Source: Silene noctiflora
Lineage: Eukaryota; Streptophyta; Magnoliopsida; Caryophyllales; Caryophyllaceae
NCBI GenBank assembly: GCA_009801015.1
Contig: VHZZ01000799.1
Span: 158,311 to 180,575 of the forward strand
Length of the DNA: 22,265 nt
Direction of reading: 5' to 3'
The notes beneath the pieces were generated by a model that was not told where the DNA came from, searched no databases, and saw only the letters and a program-made list of their open reading frames with translations. The position numbers and the translations under genes are program-made. Positions 1 to 8,465 of the stretch are shown here, piece by piece. The number at the start of each line of letters is the position of its first letter. Within the stretch, counting starts at the first letter, position 1.

Positions 1-479
1 TTAATTTTCCTCACTCCCTCTTCCGACTTGACCCAACCCTTATGTTTTTCGATTTCAGCCATCGTTTCACCCTGTCCCTCACGACATTGCTGCATTTTCA
101 GAAGTAACTACTTCGTTCAAAGCACGATCACATGCGCCCGCCACTCCTCTCCCTCACTACTTCATACGTTCTCCTATCCCCATCACTGTCATTTGCTTCT
201 CCACCAATTCCCTACCCTATCATTCCCTCCTTCTAAAAGAACCTCAATTCCCGGCCCTTCCCAAACCTCCTCCACCCATCCACAATCCCGTAAACATGGA
301 AGCATGTCTCTACACAATTATGACACCGAATACATAAATCATCTGAGGATCCAAAACGTTTTGTGATGTTATATTGTGCTATTATTGATATAATTACAAA
401 GTTGTCAAAATAATTTATAACTTTATGCGAGGTATAACGGATACATACTTCCCATATTTTATTCTATAACCATCGTTCT
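1..479 (-). mobile_element. L1-type LINE remnant, 3' part (zf-RVT zinc finger to RNase H start)
   Basis: Reading the minus strand from 479 to 1 gives decayed LINE protein. It starts with a zf-RVT-like stretch (NKIWEV...HKVINYF), followed by a Cys-rich motif DDLCIRCHNCVETCFHVY near 345-290 that resembles the plant L1 zf-RVT pattern (LCxRC...ETxxHV). A VWEGPGIEVLL...NWWR stretch follows near 278-210, and GWVKSEEGVRKIN near 40-1, which resembles the start of the RNase H domain that follows zf-RVT. Stops and frame changes show it is dead; one TAG stands where the family has Trp. It continues in frame with the fragment at 5690-6300 once the copia element and one target-duplication copy are removed. 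The element runs off the left edge. Domain identity is from motif recognition, so the RNase H end is the least certain part. Confidence 0.75.
475..479. repeat. Target-site duplication of the copia element (partner at 5685-5689)
   Basis: The 5-bp word gttct lies immediately before the 5' LTR (475-479) and immediately after the 3' LTR (5685-5689). Five bp is the usual integrase staple length for copia elements. Removing the element plus one copy rejoins the flanking LINE in frame on the minus strand, which confirms both the insertion point and the LTR ends. Confidence 0.92.
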
Positions 480-768
480 TGTTACAATATAGGTTGTTAG
501 TTTATTATAAGTTAGTTAGAAGCCTAACCATACTAACTAACTCAAGCAAGTTACCTAACTCTGTATTATAGTTAGGAGATGTTTACTTGCTATATAAAGC
601 AACCTTATGTAATTAATCAAGACATGGTTTTATGAATATACAGTTTTATTCTTTTTCTACAATCTTTCTTAAATCAAATCCTTTTATTATAATCTTTCTT
701 TGTTCATCTTATCATTGATCATTCATCTGATCATTGATTATAATGTTCTAGATTCACTATATTTCATA
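480..768 (+). repeat. 5' LTR of the copia element
   Basis: This 289-bp repeat starts TGTTACAATA and ends TTTCATA, and it matches 5396-5684 at 282 of 289 positions. The next base begins the primer-binding site and the base before belongs to the target duplication, so both ends are fixed. The 3' terminus is TA rather than the canonical CA (TG...TA). It contains a TATA box at 591-598. Six of the seven differences from the 3' LTR are transitions. Confidence 0.95.
591..598 (+). promoter_or_regulatory. TATA box of the LTR promoter
   Basis: TATATAAA at 591-598 in the 5' LTR, with the same motif at 5507-5514 in the 3' LTR. Position and conservation in both copies fit the Pol II promoter that starts the genomic RNA in the LTR. 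The 3' copy could in principle drive transcription outward into the flanking LINE remnant. Confidence 0.6.
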
Positions 769-778
769 TGGTATCAGA
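769..778 (+). other. Primer-binding site (initiator tRNA-Met)
   Basis: TGGTATCAGA starts on the first base after the 5' LTR. It matches the first ten bases of the common plant copia PBS TGGTATCAGAGC, complementary to the 3' end of initiator tRNA-Met. The last two bases here are CA instead of GC. Confidence 0.85.
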
Positions 779-865
779 CAAAAAATCGCTTCCGCACACA
801 TTATTCTGTTATCCTTGCGTATAATCGCTTTCTTCTCTCTTAAATCTTAGAGATTCCTTGTTATC

Positions 866-2190
866 ATGGCATCTCCTGGTCCTGAGTCTACTTCAGATGC
901 ATCATTCTACTCTCCTCTTGATGATCCGCTTTATTTGAGTTCCACTGATCAACCTGGGTTGAAGTTGTCTGAATTCTTGTTTGATGGCACGAATTTTCGT
1001 CAATGGCAGCGATAGGTTATACAGGCTTTGCTTTCTAAGAACAAAGTTGGCTTTATTTCTGGTGAATTTCTGGTTTCTAATAAGACTGATAAAAGGTATA
1101 ACTCTTGGGTGCGATGTGATCTTTTTGTTAAACGTTGGATTTCAAACTCAATGGTTAAATCTCTTAGTGATAATTTTCAATATGCTTTTTCTGCTAAACA
1201 TTTGTGGTCAGAGATTATTGAACGTTTTGGCCAATTAAATGTTCTTGAATTGTATGANTTAAAGAAAGAACTCACTACAGTTAAGCAAGAAAATGCATCT
1301 TTACTTGATTATTATGGAAGGATCAAGAATATTTGGGAAAATATTGATCAAATGGATCCTATTCCTCGTTGTACTTGTGGTGCCTTATCTTCTTGTTCGT
1401 GTGATCTGTTGAGACGTTTAATTGACAGAGATACACATGCGAAGTTAATTCAATTGTTGATGGGTTTGAACACTAGCTATGAGCAAGTTCAGTCTACACT
1501 TTTAACTGTTGAACCCTTGCCTTCTATAAACAAGGTTCTGGGTGTTCTATAGAAAGTTGAACGACAAAAATTGATCAATGATGGTGTTAATACTACAGTT
1601 GTTGAGAATGTGGCATATGCTGCTAAGAAACGATATTCTGGTTCTGCAACTGGTAGTTCTAAGTGGAAACCTCCCAAAGATGTTCCTCAGGGTGCTAGTG
1701 TTGATTCTTATACTCAATGTGGGAGATCTGGGCATAAGACTCCTATCAGCTGCAAACTTGCTTATTTTGTGATATTAAAGGACACATTGTTGAGCATTGT
1801 TACAAGCTTAAGGCTTACAAGACTCAGAGAGCTAAAGGGAAGCCTGGTGCTAGTGGAAATAAACCTATTTCAGAAACTAAATTTGTGAATAATGTAGAAT
1901 CTTGCACCAGTGTTAATCAGGACTCTGAATATGTTCCCGTTTCTCAGGATCAGCATCATGCTGCTTTTGCTCTTCCTACTTCTGCTGTTTCTTCTGGAAA
2001 TCCTGGTCTTTCTCAAATGTCTCCAGATATTGTTCAAGATATTGTTGATTCTGTTATGCACAAGGTTCTTAATGCTTTGTCTGACAAAGCTTATTCTTCT
2101 ACTCCTACTGATCCTTTATCACAGTCTTTTTCTCACTTTGCTGGTATGTCTTTGCCTAATTCTTTTGTTAATCATAGTTTTTCCTTTCAA
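866..2190 (+). pseudogene. copia gag (nucleocapsid) pseudogene
   Basis: The ATG at 866 opens MASPGPESTSD, then a gag-like LSEFLFDGTNFRQWQR. A TAG at 1013-1015 and a second at 1550-1552 interrupt the frame. The body between them (about 1016-1549) has the UBN2/gag-like features LLDYYGRIKNIWENIDQMDP and LIQLLMGLNTSYEQVQSTLL. A retroviral-type zinc knuckle follows near 1705-1800, but its first Cys codon reads TAT (Tyr), and a one-base frameshift near 1765-1772 moves the second knuckle-like motif (CDIKGHIVEHC) to another frame. The remaining Ser/Pro-rich tail (1885-2190) leads to a second frameshift before the protease. Base 1258 is N (codon GAN, Asp or Glu). The product would coat retrotransposon RNA, but this copy cannot make it. 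Confidence 0.85.
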
Positions 2191-2192
2191 AA

Positions 2193-5100
2193 GATTGGTT
2201 CATTGACACAGGAGCTTCTGACCATATGACATCTGATTTGTCTTTATTACATCATGTTATTGATTTACCTCGTCCCTTGTTTGTTGCATTGCCTGATGGT
2301 ACTATGAAGGTGGTTCATAAAACTGGGAAGGTTTAATTAATAAAAGATATAGTCTTATTTGATGTTTTATTGATTCCTGATTTTAAGCCTAATCTATTGT
2401 CTGTTGGCAAACTAATTTCTACATCTGGTTTGTTTATTACCTTCTTGAAGCACTTTTGTTTGTTCCAGGACCTTTCAAGTAAAGCTGTTGTGGCTCAGGG
2501 TAGCAGATGTGGAGACTTATACAAGTTTAGTGCTTCTACTAGTCAGAAATTTTGTAATAAGAATAGTTTATATTCTGTTAATGCTGTTAATCAGTCTGAT
2601 ATAGCTTTGCTTCATGCTAGGCTTGGTCACACTTCACTTGAAAAACTGAAACATGTACATAATGATAAGTTGAAAGGAATAAATCAGTGGTTTTGTGAAT
2701 CATGTGTTTTTGCTAAGCATCATTCTTTACCCTTTCCTAGGAGTCTTTCTCATGCAACTAATTGTTTTGATTTGCTCCATATGGATTTATGGGGACCTTA
2801 TAAACATCCTGCTATGTCTGGTGCTACTTCTTTTCTGACTATTCTTGATGACTTTTCTAGGACTACTTGGACCTTTCTTTTACATAATAAGACTCAAGTG
2901 CCTAAATTGATCATGAATTTTGTTAGTCTAGTTAAGACTCAATTTAATGCTAAGATTAAAATCATACGTTCTGATAATGGTACTGAATTTATTCAAACTC
3001 ACTGTAGTGATTACTTTGCATCCAAAGGGATTTTACACCAGAGAAGTATAGTAGGTAAACCTCAGCAGAATGGAAGAGTGGAACGTAAACATAGGCATTT
3101 GCTAGAAACTGCTCGTGCTCTTATGTTTCATGCTAATTTGCCTCTTAAGTTTTGGGGTGATAGTTTACTCACAGCAACTTATCTTATTAACAAAATGCCT
3201 TCAGCTGTTCTTAATTGGAAAACACCTCATGAGCTTCTTTTCAACAAATTACCTCTTTATGATGAATTGAAAGTGTTTGGTACTCTTTGTTATACTACTA
3301 GGCCACCAACAGTTACTGATAAGTTTCAGTCTAAGGCTAGAAAATGTATTTTTGTTGGTTATCCACCTAACAAAAAAGGTTATAAACTATATGATCTTGA
3401 TAAACATACTACTTTTGTCAATAGAGATGTCGTGTTTTGTGAGAATGTTTTTCCCTACAGGACTGATAATGATGCTCCCATATTATCTCCTACTGGGAGT
3501 TTCAATTTTTTACCTGATATCAATATAACAGATGATATTCAATTTTCCACTTCTACTACTGAGTCTCCATACATCATTCAATCTTCTGTTAATACTAGTG
3601 CACATGATAGCACTAGCACTTCTGCTTCTATAATTCCTGCTTCAGGCTCCTCTGCACTCAGAAAATCTACTAGACAAAGGCAATTGTCAGTCAGATTGGA
3701 TGGGTTTCATGTTCCTGTTGCTTCTTCTGTTCTTCCACAACAAACCAAAACATCTACTGCTTTACATTCTGTTGTTATTCAGCAACTTGTTGATTTTGAT
3801 GTCTCATATACAGCCTCCTTATGTAATGTTATTAAAGAGATTGAGCCAAGTTATTATAGTAAGGCCTATACAGACCCTAGATGGGTTGCTGCCATGGATC
3901 AGGAATTGCTGGCTCTTGAAACTAATAATGCCCGGATTCTAACTGATCTTCCTGTTGATAAAAAGGCAATTGGTAGCAAATGGGTGTATAAGATTAAGCA
4001 TAGGCCTGATGGCACAGTGGAGAGGTTTAAGGCCAGGCTTGTAGCAAAAGGGTTTAATCAAGTTCAGGATAAAGATTATAAACATACTTTCTCCCCTGTA
4101 GCCAAGTTTGCTACTGTCAGGGCTTTGCTTGTTGTTGTTTCCATAAAGTCTTGATCTTTATTTCAATTTGATGTCAATAATGCCTTTTTGCATGGGTATC
4201 TTGATGAAGAGGTGTATATGAAACCTCCACTTGGCTATTCTAAGGCAAGGAAAGGACAGGTTTGCAAGTTGGTTAGGTCATTATATGGTCTTAAGCAGGC
4301 TTCCAGACAGTGGAACCTTGAACTTACTAAGTTCCTGGTTAATCTTGGATATACACAGTCTAAGTTTGATTATTCTTTGTTTACAAAGCAACATCCTGTC
4401 ACCAACAAGCTAATTATTGTCTTGGTATATGTTGATGACATCCTTTTAACTGGTGATGATCTGGCTGCTATTACTGATTTGAAGACAGCTTTGCATCAGA
4501 AATTTACCATTAAGGATTTGGGAGAAATGAGGTATTTTTTTGGGTTTAGAAATTGCCAGGAATAGTACTAGTATAATGTTGAATCAAAGAAAGTATGTTC
4601 TTGATATCATCAAGGATGCAGATTTTGAAGATTGTAAGCCAGTATCCTTTCCAATGCAGAAAGGGTTAAAATTGTCTATTGAACAAGGTGAGCTTTTGCC
4701 TGATCCTGAAGTCTATAGGAGATTGGTGGGCAGGCTTTTGTATTTAAGTCTCACAAGGCCTGATATTGCTTATAGCGTCCAACATCTCAGCCAATTCCTT
4801 AGCCAACCTCGTGAGCCTCATTATCATGCTGCACAACATCTAATTAAGTATTTAAAAGGGATTGTGAATGCTGGTTTGTTCTACTCTTCCGCTTCCTCTC
4901 TAAGCCTGCAAGCTTATACAGATGCTGATTGGGCTTCGTGTGCATATAGTTCAAGTCCCTCAGTGGCTATTGTATCTTTCTTGGCAACTCCTTAGTTTCT
5001 TGGAAGACAAAGAAACAGGTGACAGTCAGTAAGAGCTCAGCAGAAGCTGAGTATCGTAGCATGTCATACACCACTAGTGAGTTAGTCTGGTTGGTTGGGT

Positions 5101-5387
5101 TGCTCAAGGATTTTAGGGTTGACATTAAGCTTCCTATACCTCTGTATTGTGATAACCGTGCAGCACAACACATAGCCAAGAATCCAGTATTCCATGAACG
5201 AACCAAACATCTGAATATCGATTGCCATTTCGTGCGAGATAAGCAGCAGGAAGGTTTTTTATACACTCAGCATGTTCGTAGTGGCTTGCAAATTGTAGAT
5301 ATTATGACAAAAGCCTTGGGCAACCAAGAACATCATTTTTTTGCTTCGAAATTAGTCCTCCATTTGTACCAAGATGTTCCATCTTGA
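2193..5387 (+). pseudogene. copia pol pseudogene (protease-integrase-RT-RNase H)
   Basis: The protease active site DTGASDHM starts at 2205. A TAA at 2334-2336 breaks the frame, which then stays open from 2337 to a TGA at 4152-4154. In it lie the HHCC zinc site (HARLGH ... CESC, about 2613-2705), the integrase core DDE residues (HMDLW near 2780, SDNGTEF near 2971, GRVERKHR near 3073) and the start of RT (GSKWVYKIK, KARLVAKGF). RT continues from 4155 with DVNNAFLHGYLDEEVYM, SLYGLKQA and the catalytic YVDD at 4428-4439. An extra T in the run at 4534-4541 shifts the frame. A second shift, probably a 4-base loss near 4963-4970, falls in RNase H, whose acidic residues remain visible (TDADWAS, SSAEAEY, YCDNRAA). 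The last frame ends with TGA at 5385-5387, overlapping the polypurine tract. The copy is inactive. Confidence 0.93.
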
Positions 5388-5395
5388 GAGGGGAA
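5386..5395 (+). other. Polypurine tract of the copia element
   Basis: GAGAGGGGAA directly precedes the first base of the 3' LTR and overlaps the final pol stop codon. Its position and all-purine content mark it as the plus-strand primer for reverse transcription. Confidence 0.85.
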
Positions 5396-5684
5396 TGTTA
5401 CAATATAGGTTGTTAGTTTGTTATAAGTTAGTTAGAAGCTTAACTATATTAACTAACTCAAGCAAGTTACCTAACTCTGTATTATAGTTAGGAGATGTTT
5501 ACTTTCTATATAAAGCAACCTTATGTAATTAATCAAGACATGGTTTTATGAATATACAGTTTTATTCTTTCTCTACAATCTTTCTTAAATCAAATCCTTT
5601 CATTATAATCTTTCTTTGTTCATCTTATCATTGATCATTCATCTGATCATTGATTATAATGTTCTAGATTCACTATATTTCATA
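5396..5684 (+). repeat. 3' LTR of the copia element
   Basis: This 289-bp copy of 480-768 also starts TGTTACAATA and ends TTTCATA, and is followed by the target duplication gttct. The seven differences from the 5' copy are one A/G, three C-to-T (here T), one G/T and two T/C. Equal length with no indel supports the age estimate given for the whole element. Confidence 0.95.
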
Positions 5685-5689
5685 GTTCT

Positions 5690-6300
5690 CGAGCATCATC
5701 CGACTAGCTAACGCCTACATCCTTATCCTCCATCAATAATTTATATGCGAATTTAACAGTATACTCCTCATTCCTATCTGGATCTCAACATCAGGAATCT
5801 GAATGATGCGTCATGCATAGTCAAATATTCAACACCCTTTCTATTTCAAATGGTTACAACATTGTCGTTATTAGTTCCTTATTCCAATCTCACCGTTATC
5901 CCTCATAAGCTTGTTAACATGCATATCCTCGCTGAAGTGTTCCCTAAGAGAAATAACCCGTCTCGTTTGAGTTCTCGGGATCCAAGGGTCCATCCATCCC
6001 CGTGTATCAATCCCGTCACCAATCTTCTTATGTATGCCTAAACTCAAAAGCTTTATATATTCCCATATGCTTCTCTATGTGAAACTCGGGTTTGAGCCAA
6101 GTGTAACTTCCATGACGAAGGGGGAAGTACTTCCCCTTCAACACACGAACCATCAAACTGTCCGAACTAGTCATAAGGCGACATCCTTGCTTTGCCAGCA
6201 GAGCCAACTTAAAAGTTTTCAAAATCTCGAAACCCAAGACCCCATAAGCATTTAGGTCGACAAAGCTTTTGCCACGCTACTATAGGATCTCCCGTTTCCC
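5690..6300 (-). mobile_element. L1-type LINE remnant, C-terminal reverse-transcriptase region
   Basis: On the minus strand from about 6274 the reading WQKLCRPK followed by GLGFRD matches the hallmark W-x-KLC-x-PK-xx-GGLGFRDL of plant non-LTR reverse transcriptases. After a frameshift near 6230 it continues as LKTFKLALLAKQGCRL, then VLKGKYFP. Further down come IGDG...RGWMDPWIP (the family's WxDxWLP motif), ML-stop-PFEIERVLNI and EEYTVKFAYKLLMED. Several in-frame stops and at least one frameshift show it is an old pseudogene fragment. The upstream limit near 6300 is approximate; no 5' end, ORF1, endonuclease or catalytic YADD region is visible. It is the upstream half of the same LINE copy seen at 1-479, separated by the copia insertion. 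Confidence 0.82.
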
Positions 6301-6538
6301 ATAAAGAAGATGCAGAAGTTATTTTTTATAAAATTAAAAGATATTTAGTAAGAAAAACTGAAAATTTGGACATACCTCTACCAAAATTGGTATACAGTAG
6401 CCCCTATTTGATGAACTTAAAAGTTAAGGTTCGGTTAGGGTTTGTAGAGAGAGATATTAGAGTGAGAGATTATTAACTATTTCCAAACACAAATTGTTTA
6501 AACATAAATCACTAACACGGAGCATTATTTATTGACTA

Positions 6539-6927
6539 TGTTGAGGTCTCTACCTATATGTGTGTGAGTACCCATGAACACTTAGATCAACTGGCAAGAG
6601 GTTGTTCTAACTTAACCAGAGGTCTCGTGCTTGAGCCCTGGGAATGCAGCAGTGTTGAAACTCGTGAGGGAGAGCTTTCCCGCCCTAGTAGTCCTACCCG
6701 ACTCGAATCCAGATTAAACCGGATGGTTTACACCAAAAAAAAAACCTATATGTGTGTGAGTGGCATTTTCCCACATTGGTAGAAAAATAGTAAAGGGACT
6801 ACCTTATAAGTAAGAGTGAGTCACTCCTCCTATCACCAATTGGTTTTAGGATAAAACCTAACTTGCTTGTGGGTTGGTCTCATGCACCTAATTCTATAAG
6901 CGCATTGCGGAGAACTCGAACTCAACA
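6539..6927 (+). mobile_element. Solo LTR with perfect 5-bp duplication, interrupted by a SINE
   Basis: The sequence starts TGTTGAG and ends CTCAACA, a perfect 7-bp terminal inverted pair of the TG...CA type. It is flanked on both sides by GACTA (6534-6538 and 6928-6932). After removing the SINE and one copy of its duplication (6570-6761), the LTR is about 197 bp. It holds the word CCCACATTGGT, a TATA-like CTTATAAGT and the word CCAATTGGTTTTAGGAT. A related LTR is in a GOGAT intron (16474-16655). No internal retrotransposon sequence is adjacent, so this is a solo LTR left by recombination or the terminus of a very small element. The family is not identified. Confidence 0.8.
6570..6743 (+). mobile_element. 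tRNA-derived SINE with 18-bp target duplication
   Basis: The body is about 174 bp. A Pol III A-box-like TAGATCAACTGG is at 6583-6594 and a B-box-like GTGCTTGAGCCC at 6627-6638, with tRNA-like spacing. The unit ends in a run of A. It is flanked by identical 18-bp repeats (acctatatgtgtgtgagt) at 6552-6569 and 6744-6761; the first base may belong to the A tail, so 17-18 bp. Long variable duplications and an A tail are typical of LINE-mobilised SINEs. The B box differs from consensus mainly by C/T changes, which fits decay of methylated cytosines. It lies inside the solo LTR and is therefore younger than it. The SINE family could not be named. Confidence 0.8.
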
Positions 6928-7049
6928 GACTAGAATCTGCCAGTGGCTTTAAGTAAGCGGAGGTGAAAATTTGCAGCATGGGCGAACTGGCGAAATGGTA
7001 GTTGTATAAAATAATCTCGAAAATTTTAACTAAATTTCTTTAATTTTGG

Positions 7050-7375
7050 CCACGGGCAAGGTTTGAGTCGGGTCGGCTAACCCGAGGGCAGGCCGGGCTC
7101 ATCCGACAAAACCCATAATCGGCCCGTGAAGCGGCTGGGCCGCGCTGGGATGGGTTGTAGAGAGTGTTACCAGGACCTGGCACCTGGTGGGTCTAAGGTG
7201 AGTCAGACTGGCGAGCTTGGTTACTATTTTGTTTTGCCTAAAGTGGCGGGCTAAGGGCGGGCAGGGTTTGACCAGAGATAAGAGGCGGGTCATGGGCTGG
7301 GTCGAGTTGGCCAGGACTTTAAAGGCCTGGTGGCCGGGTCAGGTCGGTCTAACCCGTTCATTTAGCCAGCTCTAT
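7050..7375. repeat. GC-rich degenerate repeat (GGGTCGGGTC / CCCG words)
   Basis: This stretch is far richer in G and C than its surroundings. It carries many variants of GGGTCGGGT, GGCCGGG, GGCGGG and TAACCCG. Similar GGGTCGG-rich blocks are common in plant non-autonomous transposons. I see no clean terminal repeats or target duplication. The short open frame on the minus strand within it has no recognisable domain. Between 6933 and 7049 I see nothing definable. Confidence 0.4.
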
Positions 7376-7908
7376 TGTATGCACAACACATTTTGAGAGA
7401 TTCACAAACTCAAGACCCATCAAATTAACCAGACTAGAAGTCAACGCGAGTCCATCACAAGTCTAATTCTTATAAACTATTTTACTACCTTAATTCTATA
7501 AGGTTTCCTAAAGACTAATATAGCTTTCTATTTTTTTATGTTTTTTTTGAAGTTAATTAACCAATTTAACAGCGAAAAAAAATCCGTTCCGTGAGTTAAC
7601 AAATTCAATATTCAAAAATATTCAAAATTACAACATAAGATCCAATAAAATGCAAATAAAAGTTTCGCCCTCCAAACTTGGGTAAGCTACGAGAGTACGA
7701 GAGACATGTCCCATTAAACAACATATTTTTGTCCTCAAAATGCTGATTATGATTAGGTTAGCTTGGATGAGCTGTAACTAAATTATTAAAAGACATGCAC
7801 AAACATAAGGTACACCAATCAAAGTGCGTAAAACGTAAATGGCGTATAAGTTTGTTGTTGTAATTACTTGAACAACATTCCCAAGTTTTAATGATTCTCT
7901 ATATAAAT
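7376..7908. other. Intergenic, AT-rich, no gene recognised
   Basis: No coding, RNA or clear transposon feature is supported here. One local oddity is the phrase aagtttcgccctccaaactt near 7661, which recurs with one change (aagtttcaccctccaaactt) near 7998 inside the MITE to the right, so this stretch may hold a related remnant. Confidence 0.4.
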
Positions 7909-7909
7909 C

Positions 7910-8094
7910 ATAGTCATTTAGGTCTAAAATAATAAGGACGGAGTTTTATGATTATTTTATACCCAAATATGATCACTATTGAAAAACAAGTTACCATAAG
8001 TTTCACCCTCCAAACTTGATTGTACCATTGTGATTACATTTAACCATAAAATAGTCACAAAATCCCGTCTTATTATTTCAGACCAAAATGACTG
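7910..8094. mobile_element. Fold-back MITE, about 185 bp, ~55-bp inverted arms
   Basis: The left arm (about 7910-7966) reads TAGTCATTTAGGTCTAAAAT onward through AATAATAAGGACGG. The right arm (about 8041-8094), read on the other strand, gives CAGTCATTTTGGTCTGAAAT and AATAATAAGACGG. The arms pair over roughly 55 bp with about 80% identity by eye around a ~75-bp loop. No coding content is present. Exact termini and the target duplication are not certain, so the superfamily is unassigned. It lies about 370 bp downstream of the ATL20-type gene's stop codon. Confidence 0.7.
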
Positions 8095-8465
8095 TTTGAA
8101 ACGAAAATTTGCCATAAATCACCATTTACCATTATAAAGTACTAAGCAATGATATTTGTGTCTAATCATTATTATGGTGTGTCAACTGTCACGATTTGTT
8201 GCATTTTTCACATAAAATACATGTTTGAGACTCAAATTGAGACCTGGTCCAACTAATCTGATTCGAATAACTCGATCCAATACCTGAAGTGAGTATGGGA
8301 GTATTGACCTGTAAATCTGTAATCCGAATTGACCAGAATTAATAGTACAACAATAACAACCACTGTATCAAACTATTAATCAATGCTCTACCGCGTTACC
8401 TTATTCTTATGTTTAGAAAGGTTTTCTTCGTATATCTTCATATATACACACAATTACACATATCA

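Larger units (their letters stand above)
480..5684 (+). mobile_element. Ty1/copia LTR retrotransposon, full length but defective
   Basis: The element is 5,205 bp, bounded by two 289-bp LTRs, with a 5-bp target duplication (gttct), a PBS directly after the 5' LTR and a polypurine tract directly before the 3' LTR. The internal order gag, protease, integrase, reverse transcriptase, RNase H is the Ty1/copia order. Short LTRs and an element near 5 kb suit the Ale/Retrofit group, but that lineage call is weak. Coding capacity is destroyed by at least four nonsense codons and about four frameshifts. The LTRs differ at 7 of 289 sites (2.4%), so insertion is fairly recent: about 1-2 million years at commonly used plant rates, which is an assumption. 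It sits inside an older LINE and in the opposite orientation. Confidence 0.97.

Noticed and set aside
28..366. 112-codon plus-strand open frame
   Set aside because: It lies antisense to the LINE remnant and has no domain or coding signature of its own.
480..5684. Idea that the copia element was already dead when it inserted (mobilised in trans)
   Set aside because: With 1.2% change per LTR, about 50 changes are expected in the 4.5-kb interior; four stops and about four frameshifts are near what neutral decay after insertion would give.
6583..6640. A functional tRNA gene
   Set aside because: The A and B boxes are present, but no complete acceptor stem or anticodon arm could be drawn, and the long flanking duplication and A tail fit a SINE.
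6558..6782. 74-codon open frame
   Set aside because: It runs through the SINE, its A tail and its target duplications; no protein feature.
7099..7293. 64-codon minus-strand frame
   Set aside because: It lies in GC-rich degenerate repeat sequence; the composition explains the openness.
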